A stretch of 64,000 nt of DNA from Clostridia bacterium (GTDB lineage Bacteria; Bacillota; Clostridia; Lachnospirales; Lachnospiraceae), in contig QKJQ01000023.1 of NCBI GenBank assembly GCA_003249225.1, forward strand, positions 1 through 64,000, given 5' to 3'. Below are positions 9,407 to 19,936 of this stretch, piece by piece. Within the stretch, counting starts at the first letter, position 1, and every line of letters starts with the position of its first letter. The position numbers and the translations under genes are program-made. Under the pieces are notes generated by a model. The model was given only the letters and a program-made list of their open reading frames with translations, did no database searches and was not told where the DNA came from.

Positions 9407-10276
9407 TTACTTGATTCCCGAATGTGCCATTGTATTCATAATGCTGTTTTGAACCAGTATAAAGAATATCAGGTTCGGTACAAACATGATCAGCATGGCG
9501 GCAGCGGCCATACCCTGACCTGCAACGGTATTGTTCGCATTTGCCAGAGTGTTCATATAGAATGTCAGTGTTTTCAGACTTTCATCGGAAACATAATAAT
9601 TCGATGTCTCCATATTCCCCCATACTGCCTGAAACACAAGAATTGCTGCTGTTGCTACTGCTGGTTTAATCAGCGGAAGAACAATCTTCCTATATACCAT
9701 AAATTCAGAAGCTCCGTCGATGTATGCCGCTTCCAGCAAGGTATCTGGTACCTCATCAATGAATTGCTTTAGTAAGAACATGGTTACCGGCAAAGAAATC
9801 AGCGGAAGGATATGTGCAAGATACGTATCTGTGATTCCTAGGAAGTTAACCGTCAGATACGTAGGTATCATAACTGCAACATTTACGAACATCAATGCCA
9901 GTGTATTGATACTAAACAAAGCATTTTTCCCTTTAAATTTCAGCTTTGACAGGGCAAACCCCGAAAGCGTCGAAAACAGGATGGATGAGACCACGACCGT
10001 TATGGTAACGATCAAACTGTTGAAAACATAACGGCTCATAGGAATGCCTGCAGTCCTTGATGCTTTGAACAGTTTCGTAAAGTTATCCAGGGTCGGTCTG
10101 GTTACAAAGAACTTCGGCGGATATGCAAAAAGTTCATCCATAGGTTTAAATGCATGGAAGAATATAAACACGATTGGAAGTCCCATGATAATAGCAATTG
10201 GCAGGATCCAAAGGATTATTTTCACCTGACTTCCCGAAAATTTCTTCGGGTTTACGCGATTCCCCTTATATGCCAT
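9407..10276 (-). CDS. Sugar ABC transporter permease, MalG type
   Basis: A 289-aa CUT1 permease with about six membrane segments. The EAA coupling loop reads LLEAAYIDGASEF followed by YRKIVLPLIKPA. The N-terminal region contains the family phrase FHAFKPMDELFAYPP. The start has a GGGGGG run 8 nt upstream. It pairs with the gene at 10290-11195 (13-nt gap), making the first of two complete permease pairs in this operon. It is only distantly similar to the second pair, so this is not a recent duplication. Confidence 0.9.
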   Translation of the reverse strand: MAYKGNRVNPKKFSGSQVKIILWILPIAIIMGLPIVFIFFHAFKPMDELFAYPPKFFVTRPTLDNFTKLFKASRTAGIPMSRYVFNSLIVTITVVVSSILFSTLSGFALSKLKFKGKNALFSINTLALMFVNVAVMIPTYLTVNFLGITDTYLAHILPLISLPVTMFLLKQFIDEVPDTLLEAAYIDGASEFMVYRKIVLPLIKPAVATAAILVFQAVWGNMETSNYYVSDESLKTLTFYMNTLANANNTVAGQGMAAAAMLIMFVPNLIFFILVQNSIMNTMAHSGIK

Positions 10277-10289
10277 AACATGTCCCCCC

Positions 10290-11195
10290 TTAATCTTCAG
10301 AAAACAGTTTTCTTGAAATTACAGAAAACGCATAAATAATCAATAACAATACCACCGATACGGCTGCTGCATATCCCATCTCATATCGTATGAATCCGTA
10401 GTCTTCAATATGATTGACCATCAATTGTGCCGCATACCCCGGGGTCGGATTCCCTGCCAGGGATGAACTGATAGTTCCATTCCGGAAGGCATTCACGATT
10501 GCCATGACTGCTGCGAACAGCATCTGTGATTTCATGGTCGGAATGGTGATGTAGAACATTTCCTGAAAACTGTTCTTTACACCGTCTATGGCTGCTGCTT
10601 CGTATAAAGTCTCATCCGCATTCAGAATACCCGCAAGGATGGCCAGGAAACCAACACCCATACTGCTCCATAAACCAATGCCTATTACAATAGGAAGAAG
10701 ATAGGTCGAATTCGTCAGCCAGATGATTGGTTCATTGATAATTCCAAGCCGGATCAGCCAGCTGTTCACATAACCGGTCTGATCACCACCGAACATAATC
10801 TTCCACAGAACGGTCATGGCTACACCGGAAGTCATGGTCGGCGAATACATAATCAGCGCAAGGATCGTTCTTGGTATCCGATGGAGTCTTGAAAGTGCCC
10901 AGGCCAAAAGGAAGGAAAGTATATAACCGCCCGGTCCAACGACCAGAGCAAATGCAACCGTCTTCGGCACAACATACTGCATGAATACTGCATCTTTTGT
11001 AAACAGGTTTATATAATTCAGAAAACCAACGAACGTAGGTTTTTCAATTGCATTGAAGCTTGTGAATGACAAACCAATGGCTATAACAATCGGTATGATT
11101 ATAAATACCGTAAAAAGCAGCCAGTATGGAAACAGAAAGATATATGCAGATGAATTCCTGCTTTCACGTCTTCCGACTCTCGATTTTTTTTTCAT
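10290..11195 (-). CDS. Sugar ABC transporter permease, MalF/UgpA type
   Basis: A 301-aa membrane permease. After a basic N-terminus it shows a hydrophobic segment with [11 protein letters not shown], further membrane helices, and the EAA loop [13 protein letters not shown] followed by [18 protein letters not shown] lies upstream of the start. It follows the 991-aa binding protein by 15 nt and should receive ligand from it. Confidence 0.9.
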   Translation of the reverse strand: MKKKSRVGRRESRNSSAYIFLFPYWLLFTVFIIIPIVIAIGLSFTSFNAIEKPTFVGFLNYINLFTKDAVFMQYVVPKTVAFALVVGPGGYILSFLLAWALSRLHRIPRTILALIMYSPTMTSGVAMTVLWKIMFGGDQTGYVNSWLIRLGIINEPIIWLTNSTYLLPIVIGIGLWSSMGVGFLAILAGILNADETLYEAAAIDGVKNSFQEMFYITIPTMKSQMLFAAVMAIVNAFRNGTISSSLAGNPTPGYAAQLMVNHIEDYGFIRYEMGYAAAVSVVLLLIIYAFSVISRKLFSED

Positions 11196-11210
11196 CTCGC
11201 GCTCCCCCTG

Positions 11211-14186
11211 TTACTCTGTATTCCCAAGGATTTCATTTACAATATCTATTGTTGGAACCACATATTCTTTTACTGTGACTCCATCTTTGATATAGCCGAA
11301 CTCCTCCAGTTTTCGCTCTGTCTCACGATCTATGTCTTTTACAGCATTGTCAAGTCTTATTCTCAGCTGTTCACCATCTACTACAATTGCATTAAAAGCA
11401 TTGCTCATCTCACGTTCCAGCATGTAAGTACCTAAGATACGTGGTGCTTCCAAAATCCAGCCAGCCTGTTCAAGAATAACCTGTTTGTCTTCAGTACTCC
11501 ACGGAAGTTCGGTAAACGCTTCCAGGTTAGCTGTATGCCAGATGTATTCTGTACCATAGGAGATCTGCAAGGTCTGACCATACTCAGCCTGAACATCCGC
11601 GGAAGACCACCATTTCATGAATTCCCAGGCCTGTGCTTCCCGTTCGTCAGTCGATTTGAACATAACTGTACTCTCTGCACCACCTGCAGTATAGCGAAGA
11701 ACGGTACCATCTTCTTGTTCTATACCAGGAACGGCTGCGATTGCCCATGAATTTGCAATCTCAGGTGCTGCATTCTTAAGTAGGTTATAGACACCATAAT
11801 CACCAATACCGATCGGTAAGTCACCATTTCGAAAATGTTGATAGAAGTTCGGTATATCAACATCCAGATTATAGATCGTAAAAAGTTCGGTCAGAAGTGT
11901 AAATCCTTCTACTGCTTTTTCGCTGTTCAGTGTTGTGTTTCCTGCATATGTTCCATACAGGGTCGCGCCGCTCTGGAAAAGCAACGGTGTTGTACCATGG
12001 AAGTTACGCATGGCTATCATTCCGGCTGTCGGATAATAGAAATTAAGACCTCTCATCTGCAGCTCCGGCAGCATATTGATAACATCATCCATAGTATCCG
12101 GAACGGAAAGTCCTAGTTTATCCATGATATCGGTTCGATAGAAGAAAACCCAGAAGTTCATCGTCTCAGGGACGGCATAAATTCCATCATCGATCGTCGC
12201 CGGTATATGCAATCCCGGACTGTACTGATTCAGCACCTCCTGGAAGCCATCAAAATCAGTCAGATCGGCAATCGCACCACGTATCGCAAGTTCAAACGGT
12301 ATGGCGTAGTTAATACCAGTTGCAATATCCGGTGCATCTCCGGATGCATTTGCCAAAATCAACTTCTGCTGGTCCGGCATGATAGAAAGATCAACTTCGA
12401 TTCCGGTTTCTGGCGTAAACTGCTCATCGATCATCTTTTGCATGATTTCCAGATACTGTCTCGGTCGGTTAACCCATACCTGAAGGTGTTCTTCATCAAC
12501 GTTGCTGGTCGAGTATGCCTGGTCAAAGAAAGAAGAGGCAAAACGCTCAATGCTCATTATGAATCGTTTGAATGCTCCAATGCTTTTCGGAAGTTTTGCA
12601 TCTTTCTGATATAGATAGATCCGGTCAATCGACAGATCGTTGCTGTTCAATGTATCCACAAGATTTGCAAGATGCTGGTTTACCGAGCTGGTATTTGCGC
12701 TAAGTTCATCCACTCGATACGATATCTCATCTGGTTTTGCTGCAAGTTCACGGATTAAATCCGCTGCGATTGTTATTGAAGAAAAGGCTGCAATCTTTTT
12801 AACATCAGGATTGTATTGTTTTACACTTTCATGCAGGGCATCCAGCTCATCTGCCCAGCCCTCCATACGCTCGACCAGATCTGGTATATATGCTTCAAGA
12901 TCCAGGTCCCGGTACTTTTCTTTATTCGTTCCGGCTACCTTGGTTATCTCTAATGCAAGATCATTGACCCCACTCATAATTGCATCTACTTCTTCAAGAA
13001 CGTGGCAGATGTTGTCATTGTTCAGTGTCAATGAAATCGTATGCGTTCCTGCTTCCAGATAAACACTCAGAGAATCACCGTTTTCATCTTCGAGAGTTGC
13101 GGTCTTATACTTGGTCGTATAGGTAAAAGGATAGGAAGAAAATGCCGTATTCGGAATCGTACCATCAATAGCCACATCGACAAATACAGGGAAATCATTC
13201 TTATCCGATTGTCTGTAATTCGTCGCTATATAATAATATCCTGCTTCTTCTACATTGAATTCATACGTGATCTTCTGTCCGGCTTTTGAATATGATTCAC
13301 TGTCAACCGTGTTCAGTACGGTGTCGGAAATCTTATACGGATCAAGGCTTGCATCAAATTCCGCCGTAGCACGAATGGAGGAATCATTTCGATTGGTAAA
13401 GTCTTCTGCCTGTATCGGATCAATAAGAATGTCGCCTTCTGCTGTGGTCGAACCCGTATATTCTGCAATCTCGACCGGTGCTTCCAGTGTAATATCACCC
13501 AGCAGAAAGTTTCCTTCGGTCGCTTCGATCTCAATCGCATTACGTCCTGCTTCCAATTCAAGATTCAAAGCGTAAGAATGACGGTAGCTTGCATCCATCA
13601 GATATTTGCTTTCCCATTGTATCAGTTTATCCGGTACCGACACGATCTCATTACCATAACGGTCAATGACGGTATCTCCTTCATATACCCAGGTAGATTC
13701 AAAGAGAAGGCGTCTGCATTCATAGAACGGATAAGCTCCGTTGATCTTCATCATGAATTCCATCGGAAGAACAGAACTGTCCGCAGAACAGTAATCAAAC
13801 TTTATGATGTACTGCGCTGTCTCTTCTACATCAATTACCAGATTTATAACATCGCCGATCTTAACCTGAACGACCTGATGGTCATAACCATTTGTATCTT
13901 CTACAAGTTCTGCACCATCCTGATAGATCTCATCAATCGGATAAACAACTGATTCTCCCTTGTATACAGGAGCAGTATATCCGGCGCTAACATGCGTATA
14001 GTTCGTCGTCAGCATATCTCCCAGATATTCATTCACCTCGGTTGTTTCAGTACTCGCTGCGCCAGTCTGTTGATTTGTATCCGCTGTCCCCTCCGTTGCC
14101 ATTACCGATGATACCTGAAAAGCACCAAGAAGCATTGCCGTCGTAACAGCCACTGCCACAATGCGTATCATAAGTTTTTGCTTCAT
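11211..14186 (-). CDS. Large substrate-binding protein with N-terminal glycan-binding-like domains
   Basis: A 991-aa exported protein, about twice the usual length of an ABC binding protein. A signal peptide occupies residues 1-30 with no lipobox cysteine, so lipid anchoring is not evident. Two beta-rich, galactose-binding-like domains follow (about 55-235 and 245-410; repeated phrases VDVEETAQYIIKFDY and FNVEEAGYYYIATNY). Next is a helical linker (about 420-560), then a CUT1 binding-protein module from about 570 to the end (for example FFYRTDIMDKLGL and WEFMKWWSS). It sits directly upstream of a permease pair. I infer that the N-terminal modules hold polymer or long oligosaccharide at the cell surface. 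How it is retained at the cell is unclear; the signal sequence could remain uncleaved. Confidence 0.82.
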   Translation of the reverse strand: MKQKLMIRIVAVAVTTAMLLGAFQVSSVMATEGTADTNQQTGAASTETTEVNEYLGDMLTTNYTHVSAGYTAPVYKGESVVYPIDEIYQDGAELVEDTNGYDHQVVQVKIGDVINLVIDVEETAQYIIKFDYCSADSSVLPMEFMMKINGAYPFYECRRLLFESTWVYEGDTVIDRYGNEIVSVPDKLIQWESKYLMDASYRHSYALNLELEAGRNAIEIEATEGNFLLGDITLEAPVEIAEYTGSTTAEGDILIDPIQAEDFTNRNDSSIRATAEFDASLDPYKISDTVLNTVDSESYSKAGQKITYEFNVEEAGYYYIATNYRQSDKNDFPVFVDVAIDGTIPNTAFSSYPFTYTTKYKTATLEDENGDSLSVYLEAGTHTISLTLNNDNICHVLEEVDAIMSGVNDLALEITKVAGTNKEKYRDLDLEAYIPDLVERMEGWADELDALHESVKQYNPDVKKIAAFSSITIAADLIRELAAKPDEISYRVDELSANTSSVNQHLANLVDTLNSNDLSIDRIYLYQKDAKLPKSIGAFKRFIMSIERFASSFFDQAYSTSNVDEEHLQVWVNRPRQYLEIMQKMIDEQFTPETGIEVDLSIMPDQQKLILANASGDAPDIATGINYAIPFELAIRGAIADLTDFDGFQEVLNQYSPGLHIPATIDDGIYAVPETMNFWVFFYRTDIMDKLGLSVPDTMDDVINMLPELQMRGLNFYYPTAGMIAMRNFHGTTPLLFQSGATLYGTYAGNTTLNSEKAVEGFTLLTELFTIYNLDVDIPNFYQHFRNGDLPIGIGDYGVYNLLKNAAPEIANSWAIAAVPGIEQEDGTVLRYTAGGAESTVMFKSTDEREAQAWEFMKWWSSADVQAEYGQTLQISYGTEYIWHTANLEAFTELPWSTEDKQVILEQAGWILEAPRILGTYMLEREMSNAFNAIVVDGEQLRIRLDNAVKDIDRETERKLEEFGYIKDGVTVKEYVVPTIDIVNEILGNTE

Positions 14187-14208
14187 TTCCCCGTACCTCC
14201 GATCTGTT

Positions 14209-15699
14209 TCAGGAAAGTTCTAATTCCAGATGCAGAACACTGCAAGGTGGAATTGAAAAGCTTACTTTGTTCCCCATACTTGTAAACTCCTCGAATTTTG
14301 CCGGTTTAATTCTTTCCGGATCATCGAATGTATTGCATGCATTCATTTTTCCCGTAAGTATGGTTCCCTGTACAGAAGCTACCTGCGTTTCCGTCAGCAA
14401 AGTATCCACGCTGTAACTTTCTGTCAATGACAGATTGTTGATCGTTACATGCATTTTCCCATCTTTTGATATCGAAACAGATTCGTGCAGATTCGGCACC
14501 TTCCATGCTTCTTCCAGCCCAATCTCCTCTGTCTCCAGAAAACTCTCAACCAATTCTGCATCCTGATGATACTTATACATAGAAAAAACATGATACGTAG
14601 GTGTCTTCACCATCTTTGCACCTTCTGTAAAAAGAACAGACTGAAGAACATTCACTAACTGTGCAATATTGGCCATCTTTACTCTGTCACAATGTTTATT
14701 GAAAATATTCAGATTTATTCCGGCAATCAACGCATCACGCATGGTATTCTGCTGGAATAAAAAGCCCGGATTCGTTCCAGGTTCAACATCATACCAACTT
14801 CCCCATTCATCCACGATCATATCAATTCGTTTCTCTGGATCATATTTATCCATGATAGCACCATGGCGATTGATCAGTGTTTCCATATATAAGGTCTTTT
14901 TCATAGTGCGATACCATACTGAGGCATCAAAATCTGTAGCACTTCCTTTATCCAGCCATTCGCCGGGAATCGTATAGTAGTGAAGCGACAATCCCTGCAT
15001 CATGTTCGGATCATGACAGACCTTCAAAACTTCTTCTGTCCAGTAATAATCGTCCACGTTAGCACCGCAAGCTATCTTCTTTATAGGAGAAGTATGGTCA
15101 TAGGTCCTGACAAAAGTCTGATATCTTCTGTATTCATTCGAGTAATGCGAAGGTGTCATATTGCCGCCGCAGCCCCAGTTTTCGTTTCCTACGCCAAAAT
15201 ACTCTACTTTATAGTTCTTTTCTCTTCCATTCATTTTCCTGAGGTCAGCCATTGGTGATACACCTTCAAATGTCATATATTCGACCCACTCGGACATCTC
15301 CTGCACTGTCCCGCTGCCGAGATTCCCGTTGATATACTTTTTGCATTCAAGCTGTTCACATAATTCCATGAATTCATGGGTTCCAAAGCTGTTGTCTTCT
15401 ACGACGCCGCCCCAATGCGTATTGATCATCTTCTTTCTGCCCGCTTTTGGTCCGATGCCGTCTTTCCAATGATATTCGTCTGCAAAACATCCTCCCGGCC
15501 AGCGAAGAACCGGAATCCAAAGTTCCTTTAATGCATTGATCACATCGCAGCGCATACCATTCACATTCGCAATCTCAGAGTTTTCTCCGACATACAATCC
15601 TTCATAAATACATCTTCCTAAGTGTTCTGAAAAATGTCCCTGCAACTCTTTCTGAATATGACCCTTGCGATTCTTTGGATTAATGTATAAAACAGCCAT
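14209..15699 (-). CDS. abfA: GH51 alpha-L-arabinofuranosidase
   Basis: A 496-aa cytoplasmic exo-acting arabinofuranosidase that removes terminal L-arabinofuranose from arabinan, arabinoxylan or arabinogalactan oligosaccharides. The family signature RWPGGCFADEYHWKDGIG is clear (66-83). The acid/base glutamate is E173 in GVGNENWG and the nucleophile is E298 in VDEWGSWYD. Length and C-terminal beta-domain fit GH51, and no signal peptide is present, so it works on sugars after import. The start has GGGAGGG 4-5 nt upstream. It is the first gene of the operon, 65 bp downstream of the predicted transcription start, and gives the best clue to what the transporters carry. Confidence 0.95.
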   Translation of the reverse strand: MAVLYINPKNRKGHIQKELQGHFSEHLGRCIYEGLYVGENSEIANVNGMRCDVINALKELWIPVLRWPGGCFADEYHWKDGIGPKAGRKKMINTHWGGVVEDNSFGTHEFMELCEQLECKKYINGNLGSGTVQEMSEWVEYMTFEGVSPMADLRKMNGREKNYKVEYFGVGNENWGCGGNMTPSHYSNEYRRYQTFVRTYDHTSPIKKIACGANVDDYYWTEEVLKVCHDPNMMQGLSLHYYTIPGEWLDKGSATDFDASVWYRTMKKTLYMETLINRHGAIMDKYDPEKRIDMIVDEWGSWYDVEPGTNPGFLFQQNTMRDALIAGINLNIFNKHCDRVKMANIAQLVNVLQSVLFTEGAKMVKTPTYHVFSMYKYHQDAELVESFLETEEIGLEEAWKVPNLHESVSISKDGKMHVTINNLSLTESYSVDTLLTETQVASVQGTILTGKMNACNTFDDPERIKPAKFEEFTSMGNKVSFSIPPCSVLHLELELS

Positions 15700-15742
15700 A
15701 GTCCCTCCCGAATTCCATTTATTAATAAATTATTTTATGTTT

Positions 15743-15756
15743 TTATAAACTTATAA
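15743..15756. promoter_or_regulatory. Palindrome in the abfA leader, candidate operator
   Basis: TTATAA-AC-TTATAA forms an inverted repeat just downstream of the predicted abfA transcription start. Its place in the initially transcribed region would suit a repressor such as the divergent ArsR-type protein. The surroundings are AT-rich, so the repeat could be chance. Confidence 0.35.
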
Positions 15757-15770
15757 CTTCTTTTGTTTTA

Positions 15771-15799
15771 ATATTAAGCCATATTTACCAATAAGTCAA
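15771..15799 (-). promoter_or_regulatory. Sigma-A promoter of the arabino-oligosaccharide operon
   Basis: On the minus strand the -35 box TTGACT (15794-15799) and the -10 box TAATAT (15771-15776) are separated by exactly 17 bp. Transcription would begin near 15764, giving a leader of about 65 nt before abfA. No other comparably good promoter is seen in the downstream genes. Confidence 0.75.
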
Positions 15800-16410
15800 G
15801 GTGGATATCAGCTTTTTTTCAATATTTTTTATAATATCATTCAATATTAGCTGAACTAATCCACTCTTATCTTTACATCCTTAAAAAATAATCCTTGTTT
15901 ATTATTGCTAACTTTCCGTATTAATTCTTATGTTTTTCATTCATATTTCGAATCATTGTATCAAGTCTCACAGAAAAACAAGTAAAAAACAGCGCGTTTT
16001 TCCATTTTCTTACCATTATTATCCATTTTTGTTCTCCAATGTCAACTAATTCATTTCTTATTTTCATTTCTTTTCCAGTGTCAAATTACATTTTATAACA
16101 TTTATTCAGACGTTTTTCCTGTTTCTTCGTTATTTTTTCTACTATGGTATTGTTTTTTCCTTTTGTTTTGTGTAAAATACAAATAAATTTGTTACTATAA
16201 GGGGATTGCTTTTTATTTCATTATATATTAAACTATTATGGTATAAGTTAAATTTATTTTTTAATTTGTTTCCTTCAGAATAAATTTGCAGTCTGCTCCA
16301 CCCTACACAAAATGCAGCATAAAAATCCTGTCATTCCTGCCATTTTAAATCAGATGTGCAGATCGTACTCCTGCTTTCCTTTTTTTTGCAGGAATCATCT
16401 AAGTTTTATA
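15800..16410. other. AT-rich intergenic stretch without a gene
   Basis: This is the bulk of an 827-bp gap between divergent genes. It is very AT-rich with many T-tracts on the plus strand and short stop-filled frames. I see no coding region, tRNA or clear repeat. It may serve as a bent, regulator-accessible upstream region, but nothing specific can be shown. Confidence 0.5.
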
Positions 16411-16411
16411 C

Positions 16412-16440
16412 TGTACATTTCCATTCGCTTCTGTTACAAT
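16412..16440 (+). promoter_or_regulatory. Probable promoter of the ArsR-type regulator
   Basis: TGTACA (16412-16417) and TACAAT (16435-16440) are spaced by 17 bp. The -10 matches 5 of 6 and the -35 only 4 of 6 consensus positions. The resulting leader to the start codon at 16527 is about 80 nt. Confidence 0.4.
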
Positions 16441-16526
16441 AATAAGGATATGTATTTATTAGGATATGACGTGAGGCATTTTTTGATGTTCCTGCACTAT
16501 ACACTAAATTGAGGAGGTTTTTTTCT

Positions 16527-17444
16527 ATGTTGCATATTAAGTCTTTAGACGAAGGATTGGACGTTTTTAAAGCACTTGGCTCCGATATTCGTGTTGAGAT
16601 TATCAAACTTCTTATTAAGAATAAGGGAATGAACATGAATGCCCTGGCTTCCAGCCTGAATATAACGAATGGCGCATTAACAAGTCACGTAAAGAAGCTC
16701 GAGGACTGTGGTATAATCACCATCGTCAGTGAATCAGCCGGTCATGGCAACCAAAAGAAATGTATGGTTCACCTTGACAAGATCCTGATTGAACTCGAAA
16801 GCGATGAAGTTCTTGAAAATGTATATGAAACCGAAATCAAAATCGGGCACTATTCAGACTATCAGGTATTCCCTACCTGCGGACTTGCTACACCAAGCAC
16901 TTTGATCGGTGAAGTTGATGACGCAAGATACTTTGCACACCCAGACAGAATAAACAGTGATATTCTCTGGTTTACAAGAGGATATGTCGAATACATGATT
17001 CCAAACTTTATACCTGCAGGTCAAAAGCTTACACAGATCATCATTTCAGCCGAACTCAGTTCAGAAGCACCAGGCGTAAACAATACATGGCCTTCCGATA
17101 TCTTTTTCTATTTGAATGACACTTGTCTCGGTATGTGGACAAGCCCTGGTGATTTCGGTGATGTCAAAGGTCTTTTTACACCGGACTGGTGGTTTCCGAA
17201 CTGGAATCAGTATGGTTTATTAAAACTTATCGTAATCAATAACGAAGGAACCTTCATTGATGGTCTGAAGATATCAAGCGTATCTCTCGACGATCTAAAG
17301 CTTGATTATAAGAGTAACATTCGTTTCAAATTTGAAGTTCCATCCAATGCAGCACACGTTGGCGGACTTACCATTTTCGGCCGTGGCTTTGGTAATTATA
17401 ATCAGGACATCAATGTAAGAATACATTATGCACCCAATGAATAA
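16527..17444 (+). CDS. ArsR-type winged-helix regulator with beta-rich effector domain
   Basis: A 305-aa regulator. The start at 16527 is preferred because GAGGAGG lies 10 nt upstream; an in-frame start 18 nt earlier lies upstream of that site. Residues about 8-85 form a winged helix with the recognition region MNALASSLNITNGALTSHVKKL, typical of ArsR/HTH_20 proteins. Residues about 95-305 are a separate beta-rich domain with many aromatic residues (for example TPDWWFPNWNQYG), which looks like a sugar-binding jelly roll; that is inference. Ordinary ArsR proteins are about 100 aa, so the fusion is notable. It is divergent from the arabinofuranosidase operon and is the best candidate for its repressor. 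Confidence 0.82.
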   Translation: MLHIKSLDEGLDVFKALGSDIRVEIIKLLIKNKGMNMNALASSLNITNGALTSHVKKLEDCGIITIVSESAGHGNQKKCMVHLDKILIELESDEVLENVYETEIKIGHYSDYQVFPTCGLATPSTLIGEVDDARYFAHPDRINSDILWFTRGYVEYMIPNFIPAGQKLTQIIISAELSSEAPGVNNTWPSDIFFYLNDTCLGMWTSPGDFGDVKGLFTPDWWFPNWNQYGLLKLIVINNEGTFIDGLKISSVSLDDLKLDYKSNIRFKFEVPSNAAHVGGLTIFGRGFGNYNQDINVRIHYAPNE

Positions 17445-17493
17445 CGCATGCATACAGGTCATTATGATGTAGTTGATGGTTCATCAGCAAAAC

Positions 17494-17626
17494 GCTCCTG
17501 TACCGTATTTATTCAAAACATATTCCAGCTCAGAAACGCCCGCAACACTTGCAAAGGCAGCAATACTACGCAGCCTAAGCAGTAGTGACGGGCGTTTACT
17601 TGTTTCAAACGTAATACTTCAGGAGC
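17494..17626 (+). ncRNA. Candidate structured RNA of unknown family
   Basis: Between convergent genes lies a long imperfect hairpin. GCTCCTG (17494-17500) pairs with CAGGAGC (17620-17626), GTATT (17505) with AATAC (17613), then after a large internal bubble AAACGCCCG (17534-17542) pairs with CGGGCGTTT (17589-17597), with ACTAC/GTAGT nearer the tip. The plus strand is favoured because an intrinsic terminator follows at 17692-17738, while no T-run follows on the minus strand. The outline recalls 6S RNA, but a better 6S RNA exists at 62.3-62.5 kb. I also checked for tmRNA, SRP RNA and RNase P signatures and saw none. Confidence 0.45.
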
Positions 17627-17691
17627 CCTTTCTATGCAAGGCTCTATGGGATAATAACCACTCTGTTCCATTAAACATAGGAAGCACCAAC

Positions 17692-17738
17692 AAAAAACGC
17701 TGTACACCACTTTCGTGATATACAGCGTTTTGTTTTTC
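17692..17738. terminator. Bidirectional terminator between groEL and the RNA candidate
   Basis: AAAACGCTGTA (17694-17704) pairs with TACAGCGTTTT (17721-17731), with an inner CAC/GTG pairing. A T-run follows in the plus direction and an A-run precedes it, so it works both ways. It lies about 60 nt after the groEL stop codon. Confidence 0.85.
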
Positions 17739-17797
17739 TCTGTCGAGTTCGTAATGCTTTGTATTTCTTATCGTTATACTGCAATCAAATTGGCAAA

Positions 17798-19745
<1,948 letters not shown>

Positions 19746-19856
19746 TGTAATGATTCCTCCTTTTATCTCTTTGAAACCTGCTCCGACCCGCTTTAAGCAT
19801 CCTATTCAACTATGCTTTCATGGCGGATTTTCACTTCGATTTCTGCTTCGCTATTT

Positions 19857-19885
19857 AATATAATACTTCAACCGTGAAATGTCAA
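19857..19885 (-). promoter_or_regulatory. groESL sigma-A promoter
   Basis: On the minus strand TTGACA (19880-19885) and TATATT (19857-19862) are separated by exactly 17 bp. The start of transcription is expected near 19850. Confidence 0.8.
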
Positions 19886-19892
19886 GAAAAAA

Positions 19893-19919
19893 TTAGCACT
19901 CGATACAAATGAGTGCTAA
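19893..19919. promoter_or_regulatory. CIRCE operator (HrcA-binding site)
   Basis: TTAGCACTC, a 9-nt spacer, and GAGTGCTAA form the perfect CIRCE inverted repeat. HrcA binding here represses groESL until heat shock. It lies just upstream of the -35 box rather than in the transcribed leader where it is found in Bacillus. Confidence 0.95.
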
Positions 19920-19936
19920 CACATTTCTTTTGTATT

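Noticed and set aside
3032..11195. Recent duplication of the permease pairs
   Set aside because: The two pairs share only the family-level EAA motif and differ in length and termini, so they look anciently diverged.
15700..16526. Small genes in the AT-rich gap upstream of abfA
   Set aside because: Short frames exist but none has both a ribosome-binding site and protein-like composition.
17494..17738. tmRNA or second 6S RNA
   Set aside because: No alanyl-tRNA-like ends or CCA-type 3' end were found, and one short frame ending YYAA is not a normal tag. The 6S name was kept for the better candidate near 62.4 kb.
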